Positions 25,422 to 33,869 of a stretch of DNA of 64,000 nt are shown here, piece by piece; the stretch's first letter is position 1; every line of letters starts with the position of its first letter. The stretch is from Chloroflexota bacterium. GTDB taxonomy: Bacteria > Chloroflexota > Anaerolineae > Anaerolineales > Anaerolineaceae. The position numbers and the translations under genes were made by a program. The notes under the pieces are model-generated. The model did no database searches, was not told the DNA's origin, and saw nothing but the letters and a program-made list of their open reading frames with translations. The stretch covers positions 1 through 64,000 of the forward strand of contig JAKQJC010000005.1 of NCBI GenBank assembly GCA_029561345.1. Direction: 5' to 3'.

Positions 25422-26657
25422 TTATCGGTCGATGATCAGCGGCAGGAAGATGGCATGGGGCAGGTCAACCACCTCACAAATCAGGCTGGAAGAAGTGCCG
25501 CCGCCTGGCCCCGGGCTGCTGACCGTGACCACCCCCTGGCCAACAGACACCAGTTCATCAGGCGGTACCTGGGCTTTGAGCTGCATGTCATCAATATAGG
25601 TGGTGGGCAGAGCATTGCCATCCCACAGCACCACCGAATTGGTGACAAAACCGCTGCCGTTCACCAGCAGCACGCCGCCGTTGGCGCCGGCAGGCATGAC
25701 CGCAGGCGACAGGCTGGCAAGGGCGGGTGCGGGGTTCTGCGGGTTGTAACGCAGGATGACACCGCCATCACCCACAGCCCAGCCATTGGAATCATTGACC
25801 ATCGAGATGCCGTTCAGGTTATTGGCGGTGGGGCTGGAGACGCTGCTCCACTGCGCGCCGTTCCAATAGAGAATGGCGCCGCCGCTGCCCACAGCCCAGA
25901 GCTTGGCGGTGGGGGTGAATTCTATGGATTTCAACGAAGCCTGGGTAGGGGTGTTTTGGACCACCCAGCCGCCTGTGGTGCGGTGCAAAATAACGCCGTT
26001 ATCGCCAGCAGCCCAGGCGTTGGAGGCCGAAATGGTCAGCACCGCATTGAGCCGGGTGGTCACCGGGCTGATGGCGGGAACCCAATCGCCCAGCGCTTTC
26101 ATCAAGATGGCACCGTTATCGCCCACAATCCAGCCGACCTCATCGTCAATGGCGCTGATGGCATTGGGCAGGTTTTCCTGGGGCATTTCCCAGTTTTCCC
26201 AGCGCTTTTCATTATGATGCTGCAGGCGGGGCTGCAGCTGCCAATCGCCAACCGCCCAGATATGCGTAGGGGTGATCATGTTCACCGAACGCATGCTGAA
26301 AGAACCTGTGCCGTCAGATGATTCATCATGCTGCCAGAGAAGGCCGTTCCAGTGCAGGAAGGTGCCGCCGTCGCCGACCGCCCAGCATTCGTTGCTGCTG
26401 AAACAATCCACGCTGCGCAGGGTGGTCAGGACGCCGGTGGGTACGGATTCCCATTGGGTACCGTTCCAATGCAGGGAAACGCCGTTGGCGCCAACAGCCC
26501 AGCCGTCGGAAGCATTAAGCATGGAAATGCTGTAAAGGTTGCTGGTGGTGACCGTCACCGGCCAGATTTTCCATTCCAAAACCTGCACTTCAGCCTGCAC
26601 TGGGGCGGGCAGCAGAAGCGCAGCGATGATGAATAGGCTTGTCAGAAAACGTTTCAT
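25422..26657 (-). CDS. Secreted seven-repeat beta-propeller with IPT/TIG domain
   Basis: Residues 1-22 are a signal peptide ending in V-Q-A. Seven repeats of the W-A-V-G-x-x-G-x-x-x-H-W-N-G-x-x-W type follow, which should form a seven-bladed propeller, then an IPT/TIG-like immunoglobulin domain (from about residue 305) starting L-x-S-L-S-P. The chain ends in A-I-F-L-P-L-I-I-D-R. An extracellular binding role is likely; ligand unknown. It is a close paralogue of the next gene upstream, and both share the same promoter sequence. Confidence 0.8.
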   Translation of the reverse strand: MKRFLTSLFIIAALLLPAPVQAEVQVLEWKIWPVTVTTSNLYSISMLNASDGWAVGANGVSLHWNGTQWESVPTGVLTTLRSVDCFSSNECWAVGDGGTFLHWNGLLWQHDESSDGTGSFSMRSVNMITPTHIWAVGDWQLQPRLQHHNEKRWENWEMPQENLPNAISAIDDEVGWIVGDNGAILMKALGDWVPAISPVTTRLNAVLTISASNAWAAGDNGVILHRTTGGWVVQNTPTQASLKSIEFTPTAKLWAVGSGGAILYWNGAQWSSVSSPTANNLNGISMVNDSNGWAVGDGGVILRYNPQNPAPALASLSPAVMPAGANGGVLLVNGSGFVTNSVVLWDGNALPTTYIDDMQLKAQVPPDELVSVGQGVVTVSSPGPGGGTSSSLICEVVDLPHAIFLPLIIDR

Positions 26658-26697
26658 GGTCCAGATTCGAACTCCTTGACGGTAAATTATCGGCCTG

Positions 26698-26703
26698 ATT
26701 ATA
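26698..26703 (-). promoter_or_regulatory. -10 box of propeller gene 1
   Basis: The minus strand reads GGTATAATCAGGCCGA, nearly identical to the sequence before the second propeller gene, so promoter and gene were duplicated together. Confidence 0.55.
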
Positions 26704-26793
26704 CCCTGCTGCAGCCGTTTCGGGTTGAATTGGCACCATGATAAACGCCATTCCGCGGCAAGTTGAGAAAGCCATCGCCAGGCAAAATAAAAA

Positions 26794-26813
26794 GCCCATC
26801 TTCAAGGATGGGC
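26794..26813 (-). terminator. Terminator of propeller gene 2
   Basis: GCCCATC stem with six-base loop, followed on the minus strand by a TTTTTATTTT tract. Confidence 0.75.
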
Positions 26814-26840
26814 CTGAACGTGTGGAAAACGGGCTGCGCC

Positions 26841-28091
26841 TTACGGCAGGTGGATAAGGGGCAAAAAGAGGGCAATGGGCAGGTCCAGCACCTCACAGAT
26901 GAGACTGGATGACGATCCGCCGCCAGGGGCCGGACTGGTGACAGTAACGGTGTTGTAGCCGGCGGCCGCCAGTTTACTGGCCGGCACCTGCGCCGCGAGC
27001 TTCAGGTCAGAAATGTAAGCGGTGGGCAGGGCTTCGCCATTCCACAGCACCACAGAATTGGTGGAAAAGAAACTGCCGTTGACCACCAGCACGCCGCCAT
27101 TGGCCCCAGCCGGCATGGCCGCCGGGGATAGGCTGGCCAGGCCGGGAACCGGGTTCTGACTGGTGTAGCGCAGAATAATGCCGCCATCACCCACGGCCCA
27201 GCCGTCCGAATCGGATACCATGCCCACGGCGTTGAGGTTGGCGCTGGTGGGGCTGGAAACCAGCTGCCATGCCGAGCTGTCGCCGCGCAAAATAGTCCCA
27301 CCGCTGCCCACACTCCACAACCCGCTGGTGGGGGTGGTGGATATGGACTTCAATGAAGCGGAAGTGGGTGTTTCCAGCGCAAACCAGATGGAGAAAATCC
27401 GGTGTAAAATTTCGCCCTCATTGCCAACGGCCCAGCCGTCCATGATGGAGTTGGTGATGACCGCGTTCAGGTGAAATTCAGTCGGGCTGGCCACGCCAAC
27501 CCAGTCGCCGAGCTGTTTGGTCAGGATGGTGCCGTTATCTCCAACGACATACCCCACTTCTTCGTCAATAATGCTGATGGAACGGGGAATGGAATCCTGC
27601 GGCAATTCCCAGGCTTCCCAGCGGTAACCGTTGAAGTGCATGGCACGCGGACGGCTGTCCCAATCGCCCACAGCCCAGGCATGCATGGGAGAAAACACGC
27701 TGACGGCGCGCATATTGTAGATGCCGTTGCCGTCGCTGGTGGTGTCGCGTTTCCAGGCAATGCCGTTCCAATGCAGCAGAATGCCGCCTTCGCCAACCGC
27801 CCAGCCTTCATTGCTGGTGAGCATATCCACGCTGAGCAGCGCAGAAGTGACCCCCGTTGGAAAGGCGCTCCATGCGCTGCCATCCCAATGCAGGGCGGTT
27901 CCACCAGCGCCCACAGCCCAACCGTCATTGGCGCTGACCATAGAGATGCTGTAGAGATTTTGTGTGGTGGTGCCGCTGGACCAAATTTTCCATTCAGCAG
28001 CAGCCGTTTCCTCTATAAAAACGCCAGCCTGAACAGGGGCGGGCAGCAGCACAGCGGCAATTAAAAGCAGGGCAACAAGCAAACGTTTCAT
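26841..28091 (-). CDS. Secreted seven-repeat beta-propeller with IPT/TIG domain, paralogue
   Basis: 416 residues with the same layout as its neighbour: signal peptide (M-K-R-L-L-V start, cleavage after V-Q-A), seven W-A-V-G repeats, an IPT/TIG domain and the tail A-L-F-L-P-L-I-H-L-P. The two proteins are similar along their whole length, so this is a tandem duplication that has since diverged. Each gene keeps its own promoter and terminator. Likely exported and possibly retained at the cell surface through the shared C-terminal tail. Confidence 0.8.
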   Translation of the reverse strand: MKRLLVALLLIAAVLLPAPVQAGVFIEETAAAEWKIWSSGTTTQNLYSISMVSANDGWAVGAGGTALHWDGSAWSAFPTGVTSALLSVDMLTSNEGWAVGEGGILLHWNGIAWKRDTTSDGNGIYNMRAVSVFSPMHAWAVGDWDSRPRAMHFNGYRWEAWELPQDSIPRSISIIDEEVGYVVGDNGTILTKQLGDWVGVASPTEFHLNAVITNSIMDGWAVGNEGEILHRIFSIWFALETPTSASLKSISTTPTSGLWSVGSGGTILRGDSSAWQLVSSPTSANLNAVGMVSDSDGWAVGDGGIILRYTSQNPVPGLASLSPAAMPAGANGGVLVVNGSFFSTNSVVLWNGEALPTAYISDLKLAAQVPASKLAAAGYNTVTVTSPAPGGGSSSSLICEVLDLPIALFLPLIHLP

Positions 28092-28129
28092 CTTTGCGAA
28101 CAGGCTCCATATGTAAAATATTCGGCCTG

Positions 28130-28135
28130 ATTATA
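28130..28135 (-). promoter_or_regulatory. -10 box of propeller gene 2
   Basis: Minus strand GGTATAATCAGGCCGA, 38 bases before the start codon; duplicate of the box at 26698-26703. Confidence 0.55.
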
Positions 28136-28152
28136 CCCCCTGCGCCTTTAAA

Positions 28153-28848
28153 TCAGGTTGATTTACTGGCGTATTTCTCCATGCATTTTTCCAGGTCAGC
28201 CGAAAGCAGCCCTTCTGCGCGAATACGCTGCCAGGTTTGCGGATCGAGCGGCTCAACCCGCTCGGTGATTTCCGGAAAATGCGCGCGCACCACCTTGCGG
28301 GTGAACTGCGCCAGCGATTTCAGATAATACCATTCACGCGAAGTGACGACGGCTTCCTGGGCAACCGCATTCTGAACTTCAGAGATAAGGCTGAAAATTT
28401 CGATCATCTCGCGGGTCTGGCGGTCATGCACTTCCTGAAGCTTTCGGCTGCGGCCGCGCAGCTCGGTGAGCTGCTCATTGGCGTTTTTGAGATCTGAGCA
28501 CAGGCGGGTCACCAACATCAGGCTCCACTTGGGGTTTTTCATCAGTGCGGTGAGATCGGGCTTGCGGAAGGCATAAACCACCACTTCGTCGCTTTCGGCC
28601 ACCACGGTGGCGCTGCGCGCTCCGCCAACAATGATGGCCATTTCGCCAAAGAAATTGATGGCTTCAATCGTGGAAATCAGGTCGCGTCCGGAACCGGTGT
28701 TCTTGAAAATGTTGACTTTTCCCTTGCGCAGCAGGAACAATCCGCGGTCATCCTGCTCGCCTTCGGTCAGCAGGGTGGCGCCGCGCGAATACACATACAT
28801 AAATGAGCGAAACTGTTCGACTTCAGCGGGAGGGATGTCTCTGAACAT
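28153..28848 (-). CDS. Cyclic nucleotide-binding domain protein without DNA-binding domain
   Basis: Residues 10-115 form a cNMP-binding beta barrel (R-G-K-V-N-I-F, F-G-E-M-A-I phosphate cassette, and R-S-A-T-V-V-A). The canonical phosphate-binding arginine position is occupied by A-R-S-A-T. The remaining 115 residues are mainly helical with a coiled-coil look and no helix-turn-helix, so this is not a CRP-type repressor. It follows the lipoprotein gene by three bases on the minus strand. Role unknown; it may sense a nucleotide and pass the signal by protein contact. Confidence 0.75.
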   Translation of the reverse strand: MFRDIPPAEVEQFRSFMYVYSRGATLLTEGEQDDRGLFLLRKGKVNIFKNTGSGRDLISTIEAINFFGEMAIIVGGARSATVVAESDEVVVYAFRKPDLTALMKNPKWSLMLVTRLCSDLKNANEQLTELRGRSRKLQEVHDRQTREMIEIFSLISEVQNAVAQEAVVTSREWYYLKSLAQFTRKVVRAHFPEITERVEPLDPQTWQRIRAEGLLSADLEKCMEKYASKST

Positions 28849-28851
28849 GGC

Positions 28852-29274
28852 TCAGGGCATGGTGAAGGTGGCTTGTTGTTCGTCGTTGATAAAAAGCTTG
28901 TAATCGCCTGCAGTCAGGTTTAAGAGCTTCATGCTGATATCAAAGGGCACGGCGGCGGCGCTGGATGAGGGCGTGGCAGGCGGCGAAACGGCGATGGTGA
29001 CGTAAATTTCTTTTTTGGCGTTGGCCGGATTGGTCTGCATTTGCAGGTTGGAGCACTGGCTGGAAACCGAGCCTTTGACCAGCAGCAGGGCTACGGCTGG
29101 CTTGACCTTGTCATTCACGATGACATTGGTTTCTTCCACGGTGAGCGCGCAAATTTGCTTGGGATCGTTGGAAGGCTGTTTTTGAAATAGCGCCGTGGGA
29201 AATGAAAGCGGTTCCGCACAGGCGGTCAGCAGCAGGCCAGTTAAAATGAGAAGAAAAATGCGTTTTATTTTCAT
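28852..29274 (-). CDS. Lipoprotein of unknown function
   Basis: 140 residues starting M-K-I-K-R-I, with a hydrophobic stretch and lipobox L-L-T-A-C at the expected place, so it should be lipid-modified by Lgt and anchored outside the membrane. The mature part is a single beta-rich domain with two further cysteines in C-A-L-T and Q-C-S-N, possibly disulfide-bonded. No family recognised. A TACAAT box ends nine bases before the ATG. Confidence 0.7.
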   Translation of the reverse strand: MKIKRIFLLILTGLLLTACAEPLSFPTALFQKQPSNDPKQICALTVEETNVIVNDKVKPAVALLLVKGSVSSQCSNLQMQTNPANAKKEIYVTIAVSPPATPSSSAAAVPFDISMKLLNLTAGDYKLFINDEQQATFTMP

Positions 29275-29283
29275 CTTGATTAG

Positions 29284-29289
29284 ATTGTA
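29284..29289 (-). promoter_or_regulatory. -10 box close to the lipoprotein start codon
   Basis: Complement reads TACAAT; nine bases separate it from the ATG at 29274 and no ribosome site is visible. Confidence 0.45.
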
Positions 29290-29364
29290 CAACAAATTTT
29301 AGTTAATGGGACTGAAAACTTCGCAAAACCTTTGCCAGCCGGGCAAAATGGGCCTTCAGGGACC

Positions 29365-29393
29365 TTGACAGACCGGCAGTAATTTGCTATACT
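29365..29393 (+). promoter_or_regulatory. Near-consensus promoter of the fmdB-csoR-osmC cassette
   Basis: TTGACA at 29365-29370, exactly 17 bases, then TATACT at 29388-29393. This is the best sigma-70-type promoter in the window. Confidence 0.8.
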
Positions 29394-29434
29394 GGGGTAT
29401 AGTATTAAACAGAACAAGTAAGAAAGGTGTTGCC

Positions 29435-29641
29435 ATGCCTATTTATGAGTATGTTTGTGAGGACTGCGGATATGCATTCATGCGCCTGACCAGTTTTGCC
29501 AATGCGGACAAGCTGCCAGAGTGCCCATCCTGCCAGGGAAAGCACACCCAAAAGAAGATCTCTCTAATTGCCTCATCTCAAGGTGAAAAGAATGGGGCTT
29601 CTTCCGGCAGTTCCTGTGGATCTGGCGGCAGATTTACCTGA
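29435..29641 (+). CDS. FmdB-type small zinc ribbon protein
   Basis: 68 residues starting M-P-I-Y-E-Y, with C-E-D-C and C-P-S-C pairs that build the zinc ribbon of the FmdB/CxxC_CXXC_SSSS family, then a serine/glycine-rich tail. Family members are of uncertain function and often sit near metal or stress genes. ATG at 29435 follows AGAAAGG. It is the first gene of a three-gene unit with a CsoR-family regulator and an OsmC protein. Confidence 0.85.
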   Translation: MPIYEYVCEDCGYAFMRLTSFANADKLPECPSCQGKHTQKKISLIASSQGEKNGASSGSSCGSGGRFT

Positions 29642-29687
29642 GGTTAAGTTCCCGGCTGGCCGTGGGCCAGCCTGAAAGGAAAGAGCC

Positions 29688-29963
29688 ATGCAAGGAAATG
29701 TTGAAACCCGGGAAGATTTATCCCGCCGCCTGCGCCGTATAGAAGGTCAGGTGAAAGGCGTGCAAAAAATGATAGATGAAGGCCGCGACTGTCGGGAAAT
29801 TTTGCAGCAGATGGCCGCCATCCGTTCAGCCGTGCAAAGCGCCAGTTTTACCTATATGCAGCAGGTGGCCTGTGATTGCGCCCTCGGCCTGGATCAGATT
29901 CCCCAGGCAGAACGGCCGCAGGCCATTCGCGAGCTGGTTGAACTGCTGGGCAAAAGCGCCTGA
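29688..29963 (+). CDS. CsoR/RcnR/FrmR-family regulator, possibly persulfide-sensing
   Basis: 91 residues covering the whole DUF156 helical fold, with R-R-I-E-G-Q-V-K-G-V and C35. In copper-sensing CsoR the ligands are Cys-His-Cys at spacing +25 and +29. Here C35 and C64 fit the two cysteines, but the histidine position is V60, and an extra C62 is present. Loss of the His with both Cys kept is the pattern of CstR-type persulfide sensors. Together with the downstream OsmC-like gene this favours sensing of reactive sulfur or electrophiles rather than copper; nickel or formaldehyde sensing are less likely. Metal binding is not excluded. Confidence 0.8.
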   Translation: MQGNVETREDLSRRLRRIEGQVKGVQKMIDEGRDCREILQQMAAIRSAVQSASFTYMQQVACDCALGLDQIPQAERPQAIRELVELLGKSA

Positions 29964-29986
29964 TTTTTGAGAAAGGAGCATGACCA

Positions 29987-30397
29987 ATGGCATCATCCGT
30001 GGTGCGCTGGGTGACCGGCAAACAGTTTGTGGGTACCGATTCGGGCAAGCACTCCATTGTCCTTTCAACAGGCGATGAAGGGGTGGGCATGAAGCCTTCA
30101 GAGCTGGTGCTGGTGGGGCTTTCAGCCTGCACTGCCGTGGATGTGGTGGAAATTCTGGCCAAAAAGCGCCTGACGCTCACCGGGCTGGAAATTCTCGCAT
30201 CCGGCGAGCAAGACGCCGCCCCACCGTGGGCTTATCGCAAGATTCACCTGCTTTACCGCCTGAGCGGTCCCGATTTAACCGCTGAAGCGGTGGAAAAAGC
30301 AATCGAACTTTCTGAATCCAAATATTGTTCGGTGGCGGCCACCCTGCGCGGCGTGGCAGAAATCACCACCTCTTTCGAAATTGTGCCGGCTTTGTAA
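29987..30397 (+). CDS. OsmC/Ohr family protein
   Basis: 136 residues with the two conserved cysteines of OsmC-type thiol peroxidases: one in L-S-A-C-T-A-V-D and one in K-Y-C-S-V-A-A. These reduce organic hydroperoxides or handle persulfides in the cytoplasm. ATG follows AAAGGAG, 23 bases after the regulator gene, so the regulator probably controls it. Confidence 0.87.
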   Translation: MASSVVRWVTGKQFVGTDSGKHSIVLSTGDEGVGMKPSELVLVGLSACTAVDVVEILAKKRLTLTGLEILASGEQDAAPPWAYRKIHLLYRLSGPDLTAEAVEKAIELSESKYCSVAATLRGVAEITTSFEIVPAL

Positions 30398-30431
30398 TTC
30401 ACAATTCCTTAAAAAACCACGGTCGCACAAA

Positions 30432-30464
30432 AAATCCGCACCCCATTGGATGGGGTGCGGATTT
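30432..30464. terminator. Bidirectional terminator between osmC-like gene and proS
   Basis: Fourteen-base-pair stem (30432-30445 with 30451-30464) containing CCGCACCCCA, with A and T runs outside. Confidence 0.8.
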
Positions 30465-30481
30465 CAATTTAACTACCCCGG

Positions 30482-32263
30482 TTATTTCAACGCTCCGGCC
30501 AGGGCCGCCAGTTCGGCCTGGGCGCGCGGCAGGGCTTCTTCCAGCGGTACCATGAAGGCTTCGCCGCCGCTGCGGCGCTTGAACTCCACCCCGCCCTGCT
30601 TGAGGGAACGCTCGCTGACGGTGATGCGCAGCGGCAGACCGATCAGGTCGGCGTCCATGAACTTCACGCCCGCAGACTCGGCACGGTCATCCACCAGCGG
30701 TTCCAACCCGGCGGCGGTGAGCATCTGTTCCAAACCTTCGGCCGCCTGCAGCACGGCTTCAGCGCCGCTCTTGCCGGGCAGCATCACCAGGTGCACCGGG
30801 TAGGGCGCAATTGAAACCGGCCAGATCAGCCCCTTGTCATCGTGATGTTCCTCAGCCGCGCAGGCCAGCAGCCGCCCCACGCCAATACCGTAGCTGCCCA
30901 TGATCACCGGACGGGTGGAGCCGTCTTCGGCCAGGAAATCGCAGCCCAGCGCTTCGCTGTAGCGTGTGCCCAGTTTGAAGATATTGCCCACTTCCACGCC
31001 GCGGCTGGCGCGCATGGCCGCGCCGCATTCCGGGCAGGCCGCGCCATTTTCCGCCGAAACAATATCTGCCACCACCTCTGCCGTGTAATCGCGGCCGTAG
31101 TTGGTGTTCAACAGGTGGTAACCTTCGCGGTTGGCCCCCGCCACCAGGTTGGGCGAATGCGGGATCAGATCATCGGCCACCACCAGCAGCGGCAGCGCAC
31201 CGGCCCGCGGCTTCAGGCCCACCGGCGAGGCATAGCCCGGCTGCGCGCCAACCGCCAGAATTTCTTCTTCATGCGCCGGGCGCAGTTCGGTCAGCGCGCC
31301 CCGCCCGCTGGCGGAAACCGCCGCGCTCAGCTTGGTTTCATTTACATCCATATCACCGCGCACCACGGCGAAAACAAACAGGTCGCTCTTCTGGCCGTCC
31401 TTTTCCATTTCGGCCACCAGAAAAACCGCCTTGGCTGTGCGGCTGGCGGGCACGTTCAGCAGGGCCGCCAGGTCGGCGATGGTTTTGGTTTCGGGGGTGG
31501 CCACCGGTTCCAGCGCCAGGGGGGCTTCGGCGGCAGGATGCGGCTTGCCCAGGCGCGCCACCTGGCGGTTGGCTGAATAACCGCAGGCATCGCAAAACAG
31601 CAGGGTGTCTTCGCCAATGGGGGTCAGGTACATGTATTCATGGGCCATCTTGCCGCCCATCATGCCCGTATCCGATTTCACCGCCACCACGGGCAGCCCG
31701 CAGCGCCGGAAAATGTTCATATAGGCCTGGTAATGGGCCTCATACTGCGCGTCCAGCCCTTCCCAGTTTGCATCCAGGCTGTAGCTGTCGAGCATGGTGA
31801 ACTCGCGCACGCGGATCAGCCCGGCGCGCGGGCGGGGATCGTCGCGCCACTTGGTCTGGATGTGGTAGATGAGGGCCGGAAGCTGGCGGTAAGAGCGGAT
31901 TTCGTGGCGCACCAGGTCGGCCACCACTTCTTCGTGGGTCATTGCCAGGGCCATATCGTGACCGTTGCGGTCCTTAAAGCGCCCCATCTCCGCCCCGATC
32001 TGAAACCAGCGCCCGGTTTCCTGCCAGATGGACGCAGGGTTGATCACCGGCATGGTGATTTCCTGGCCGCCGATGGCGTTGATTTCTTCGCGCAAGATGG
32101 CTTCAATGCGCTGCACGGCGCGGCGCGCCAGAGGCATGGCGGTGAAAATGCCGGCGCCGAGCTGGCGGATGAAGCCCGCCCGCAGCAGAAGCTGGTGGCT
32201 GGCCACCTCGGCCTCTGATGGGGGCTCGCGCAGGGTCTGGGAAAAGAGGCGTGAATAGCGCAT
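30482..32263 (-). CDS. proS: Prolyl-tRNA synthetase, bacterial type
   Basis: 593 residues. The catalytic core carries class II motifs: P-L-A-R-R-A and I-L-R-E-E near motif 1, the K-W-R-D-D-P-R-P-R-A-G-L-I-R motif 2, and motif 3 G-I-G-V-G-R-L near residue 455. Between motifs 2 and 3 lies a YbaK-like editing insertion (about 235-390), typical of the long bacterial form that clears mischarged alanine. The C-terminal anticodon-binding domain is complete. ATG follows AAAAGGAG. Single gene, no T-box element seen upstream. Confidence 0.95.
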   Translation of the reverse strand: MRYSRLFSQTLREPPSEAEVASHQLLLRAGFIRQLGAGIFTAMPLARRAVQRIEAILREEINAIGGQEITMPVINPASIWQETGRWFQIGAEMGRFKDRNGHDMALAMTHEEVVADLVRHEIRSYRQLPALIYHIQTKWRDDPRPRAGLIRVREFTMLDSYSLDANWEGLDAQYEAHYQAYMNIFRRCGLPVVAVKSDTGMMGGKMAHEYMYLTPIGEDTLLFCDACGYSANRQVARLGKPHPAAEAPLALEPVATPETKTIADLAALLNVPASRTAKAVFLVAEMEKDGQKSDLFVFAVVRGDMDVNETKLSAAVSASGRGALTELRPAHEEEILAVGAQPGYASPVGLKPRAGALPLLVVADDLIPHSPNLVAGANREGYHLLNTNYGRDYTAEVVADIVSAENGAACPECGAAMRASRGVEVGNIFKLGTRYSEALGCDFLAEDGSTRPVIMGSYGIGVGRLLACAAEEHHDDKGLIWPVSIAPYPVHLVMLPGKSGAEAVLQAAEGLEQMLTAAGLEPLVDDRAESAGVKFMDADLIGLPLRITVSERSLKQGGVEFKRRSGGEAFMVPLEEALPRAQAELAALAGALK

Positions 32264-32405
32264 GGGATCTCCTTTTCTTGATGGGCGGGGCAGGCAAAAA
32301 TTGATCAGGCAAAGATCATCTGCCCCGCAGCAAATTCCCTCAACTTTACCCTATTTTTGCTGTTTTGGGGAGAATCTCTTTGCCTGATTTTTTTGGCGGC
32401 CAGTT

Positions 32406-32708
32406 CTAAGGTCTGATCACGCAGGGCAAAAAGCTGCAGCAGCAGCCGTGCCCGGTTGCATTTGCCGCCGCAGGCGCCAGCAGGCGGTAATTTCCCCCAC
32501 TGGCCAGAGCCGGCTCCAGCGGTGCAAATTCCGCCAGGCGGTAGCCGCCAGCTTGAACGGCGGGCTGTTCCACCACCCGCTCCAGGCGGTAGCCGCCGCC
32601 GGAGGAAACCGCCGGGTTCTGAGGCGCCCGGGCCAGGGCCGGCAGGGTTCCTGCCGCCAGCGCCAATAACAGTAAAACAAAAAGAGCGATTTTTATTTTC
32701 CGGGTCAT
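32406..32708 (-). CDS. Small secreted protein with G-G-Y-R-L repeats and cysteine tail
   Basis: 100 residues: a signal peptide (residues 1-27, cleavage near L-A-R-A), then three spaced copies of G-G-x-Y-R-L, and a tail with C-C-C-S-F-L-P-C-V-I-R-P. The G-G-Y-R-L motif also occurs in larger exported proteins of Chloroflexota and other phyla, as far as I recall. The end resembles the x-F-L-P-L-x-x tail of the two propeller proteins but with C for L, and four cysteines are packed in nine residues. Function unknown; it could be a processed extracellular peptide or a surface-anchored fragment. It follows the 383-residue secreted protein gene by nine bases. Confidence 0.65.
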   Translation of the reverse strand: MTRKIKIALFVLLLLALAAGTLPALARAPQNPAVSSGGGYRLERVVEQPAVQAGGYRLAEFAPLEPALASGGNYRLLAPAAANATGHGCCCSFLPCVIRP

Positions 32709-32717
32709 GGCATTACC

Positions 32718-33869
32718 TTAATTCTGCTCGCTCAGTATCAGTTTAAGAGAGTAGATGCGAATATCCGATGACGCACCAGTGCTGGCAAAATTCAGGTTCA
32801 ACTGCACCCAGGTCGTGTTATTAATCAGCACCTGGGTAAAACCGCTGTCAATGGTGTAGCACTGCAAAGTCGTAGAAGTGCGGTCAGCAATATTATTAAA
32901 TAAAAAAGCCGCCAGACCATCACCGTTGTTTTTAACCATGGCAGTGGCCACAATTTTATCGCTGGCATTGGAGACTTTGTAGCACACTTCCAGTGAATCC
33001 ACTTGTATATTACTGCCTAACAGGTTTCCAAATGTGGATACCGGAATGGCTACATATTTATCCATCCCCACTCCCGAGTCGTTGCGGATGCGCATGCTGC
33101 CGTCATCCATGGGCGTCAGAGTCAGGCCGGTGGAACCGCGCACCACCATACCGAAGGGGCTCAGGTAAAAAATGGAATACATTGTGCTGTAAATTGGCCC
33201 GGCAGCAGAAATAGCCTTTCCATGCTTGCTGTAGGCGACAATCCCTGTGCCAGAACCTTCGTTGTTCGCATACACCGCTGCAGCGCCAGAGGTGGTGTTC
33301 GCTCTAAGGCCAACGCCGGATGTCGATTCGGCATAAATAGCCACATCGAACGGGTTGACGATGGAAAGGCCCCACGAACCGTCAGAGCCGGTCCAGGTTT
33401 CGCCAAAATGGTCATGCGCGCAGGTTTCAGCCGCCGGGGCCGAAATATCCGCCGGAACACGGGATGCAGCTGCTTCCAGCGCCTGGCGCGGCGAGAGCAG
33501 GGTGAAAGCCGCCTCGCCCGGTCCGCGCACTTCCACGGCAAGCCAGCCGGCCGCACCTGGCGGCAGCGGGTTGACCTGGCCCAACTGCACGGTGAAGGCG
33601 CCGTCCTTCAGCGCCACGCCCGCCTGCGCTTCGCTCCAGAGCAAACGGCCGCCTTCCGGGGCATCATACAGGGCAAAATTGAAATCATAGGCGCCATCCG
33701 CTGCCGCCGCGCCGCTGGCGGTGGTCAGGCGGCCGGCATAGGCCCGGGTTTCGCCGGGAAGGTCAATCCGGGCGGGCTGCGCCGCGCCGGTGGCCCGCGC
33801 CGAGGCAGCGGCGGTCAGCAGCAGCGCAAAAGCCAGCACAACGACCAGCAATATTTTCGGTTTGAACAT
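32718..33869 (-). CDS. Secreted protein of unknown function
   Basis: 383 residues with a clear signal peptide (M-F-K-P-K start, cleavage after A-R-A). Residues 35-120 look like the small beta-domain with Y-D-F-N-F-x-L-Y-D-A found at the front of many exported proteins of environmental bacteria. The middle contains glycine/alanine-rich repeated motifs such as G-V-G-L-R-A-N and G-T-G-I-V-A-Y, suggestive of a beta-helix. The last 130 residues form another beta-rich domain. No enzyme motif seen. Likely extracellular, operon with the small cysteine-tailed protein. Confidence 0.65.
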   Translation of the reverse strand: MFKPKILLVVVLAFALLLTAAASARATGAAQPARIDLPGETRAYAGRLTTASGAAAADGAYDFNFALYDAPEGGRLLWSEAQAGVALKDGAFTVQLGQVNPLPPGAAGWLAVEVRGPGEAAFTLLSPRQALEAAASRVPADISAPAAETCAHDHFGETWTGSDGSWGLSIVNPFDVAIYAESTSGVGLRANTTSGAAAVYANNEGSGTGIVAYSKHGKAISAAGPIYSTMYSIFYLSPFGMVVRGSTGLTLTPMDDGSMRIRNDSGVGMDKYVAIPVSTFGNLLGSNIQVDSLEVCYKVSNASDKIVATAMVKNNGDGLAAFLFNNIADRTSTTLQCYTIDSGFTQVLINNTTWVQLNLNFASTGASSDIRIYSLKLILSEQN

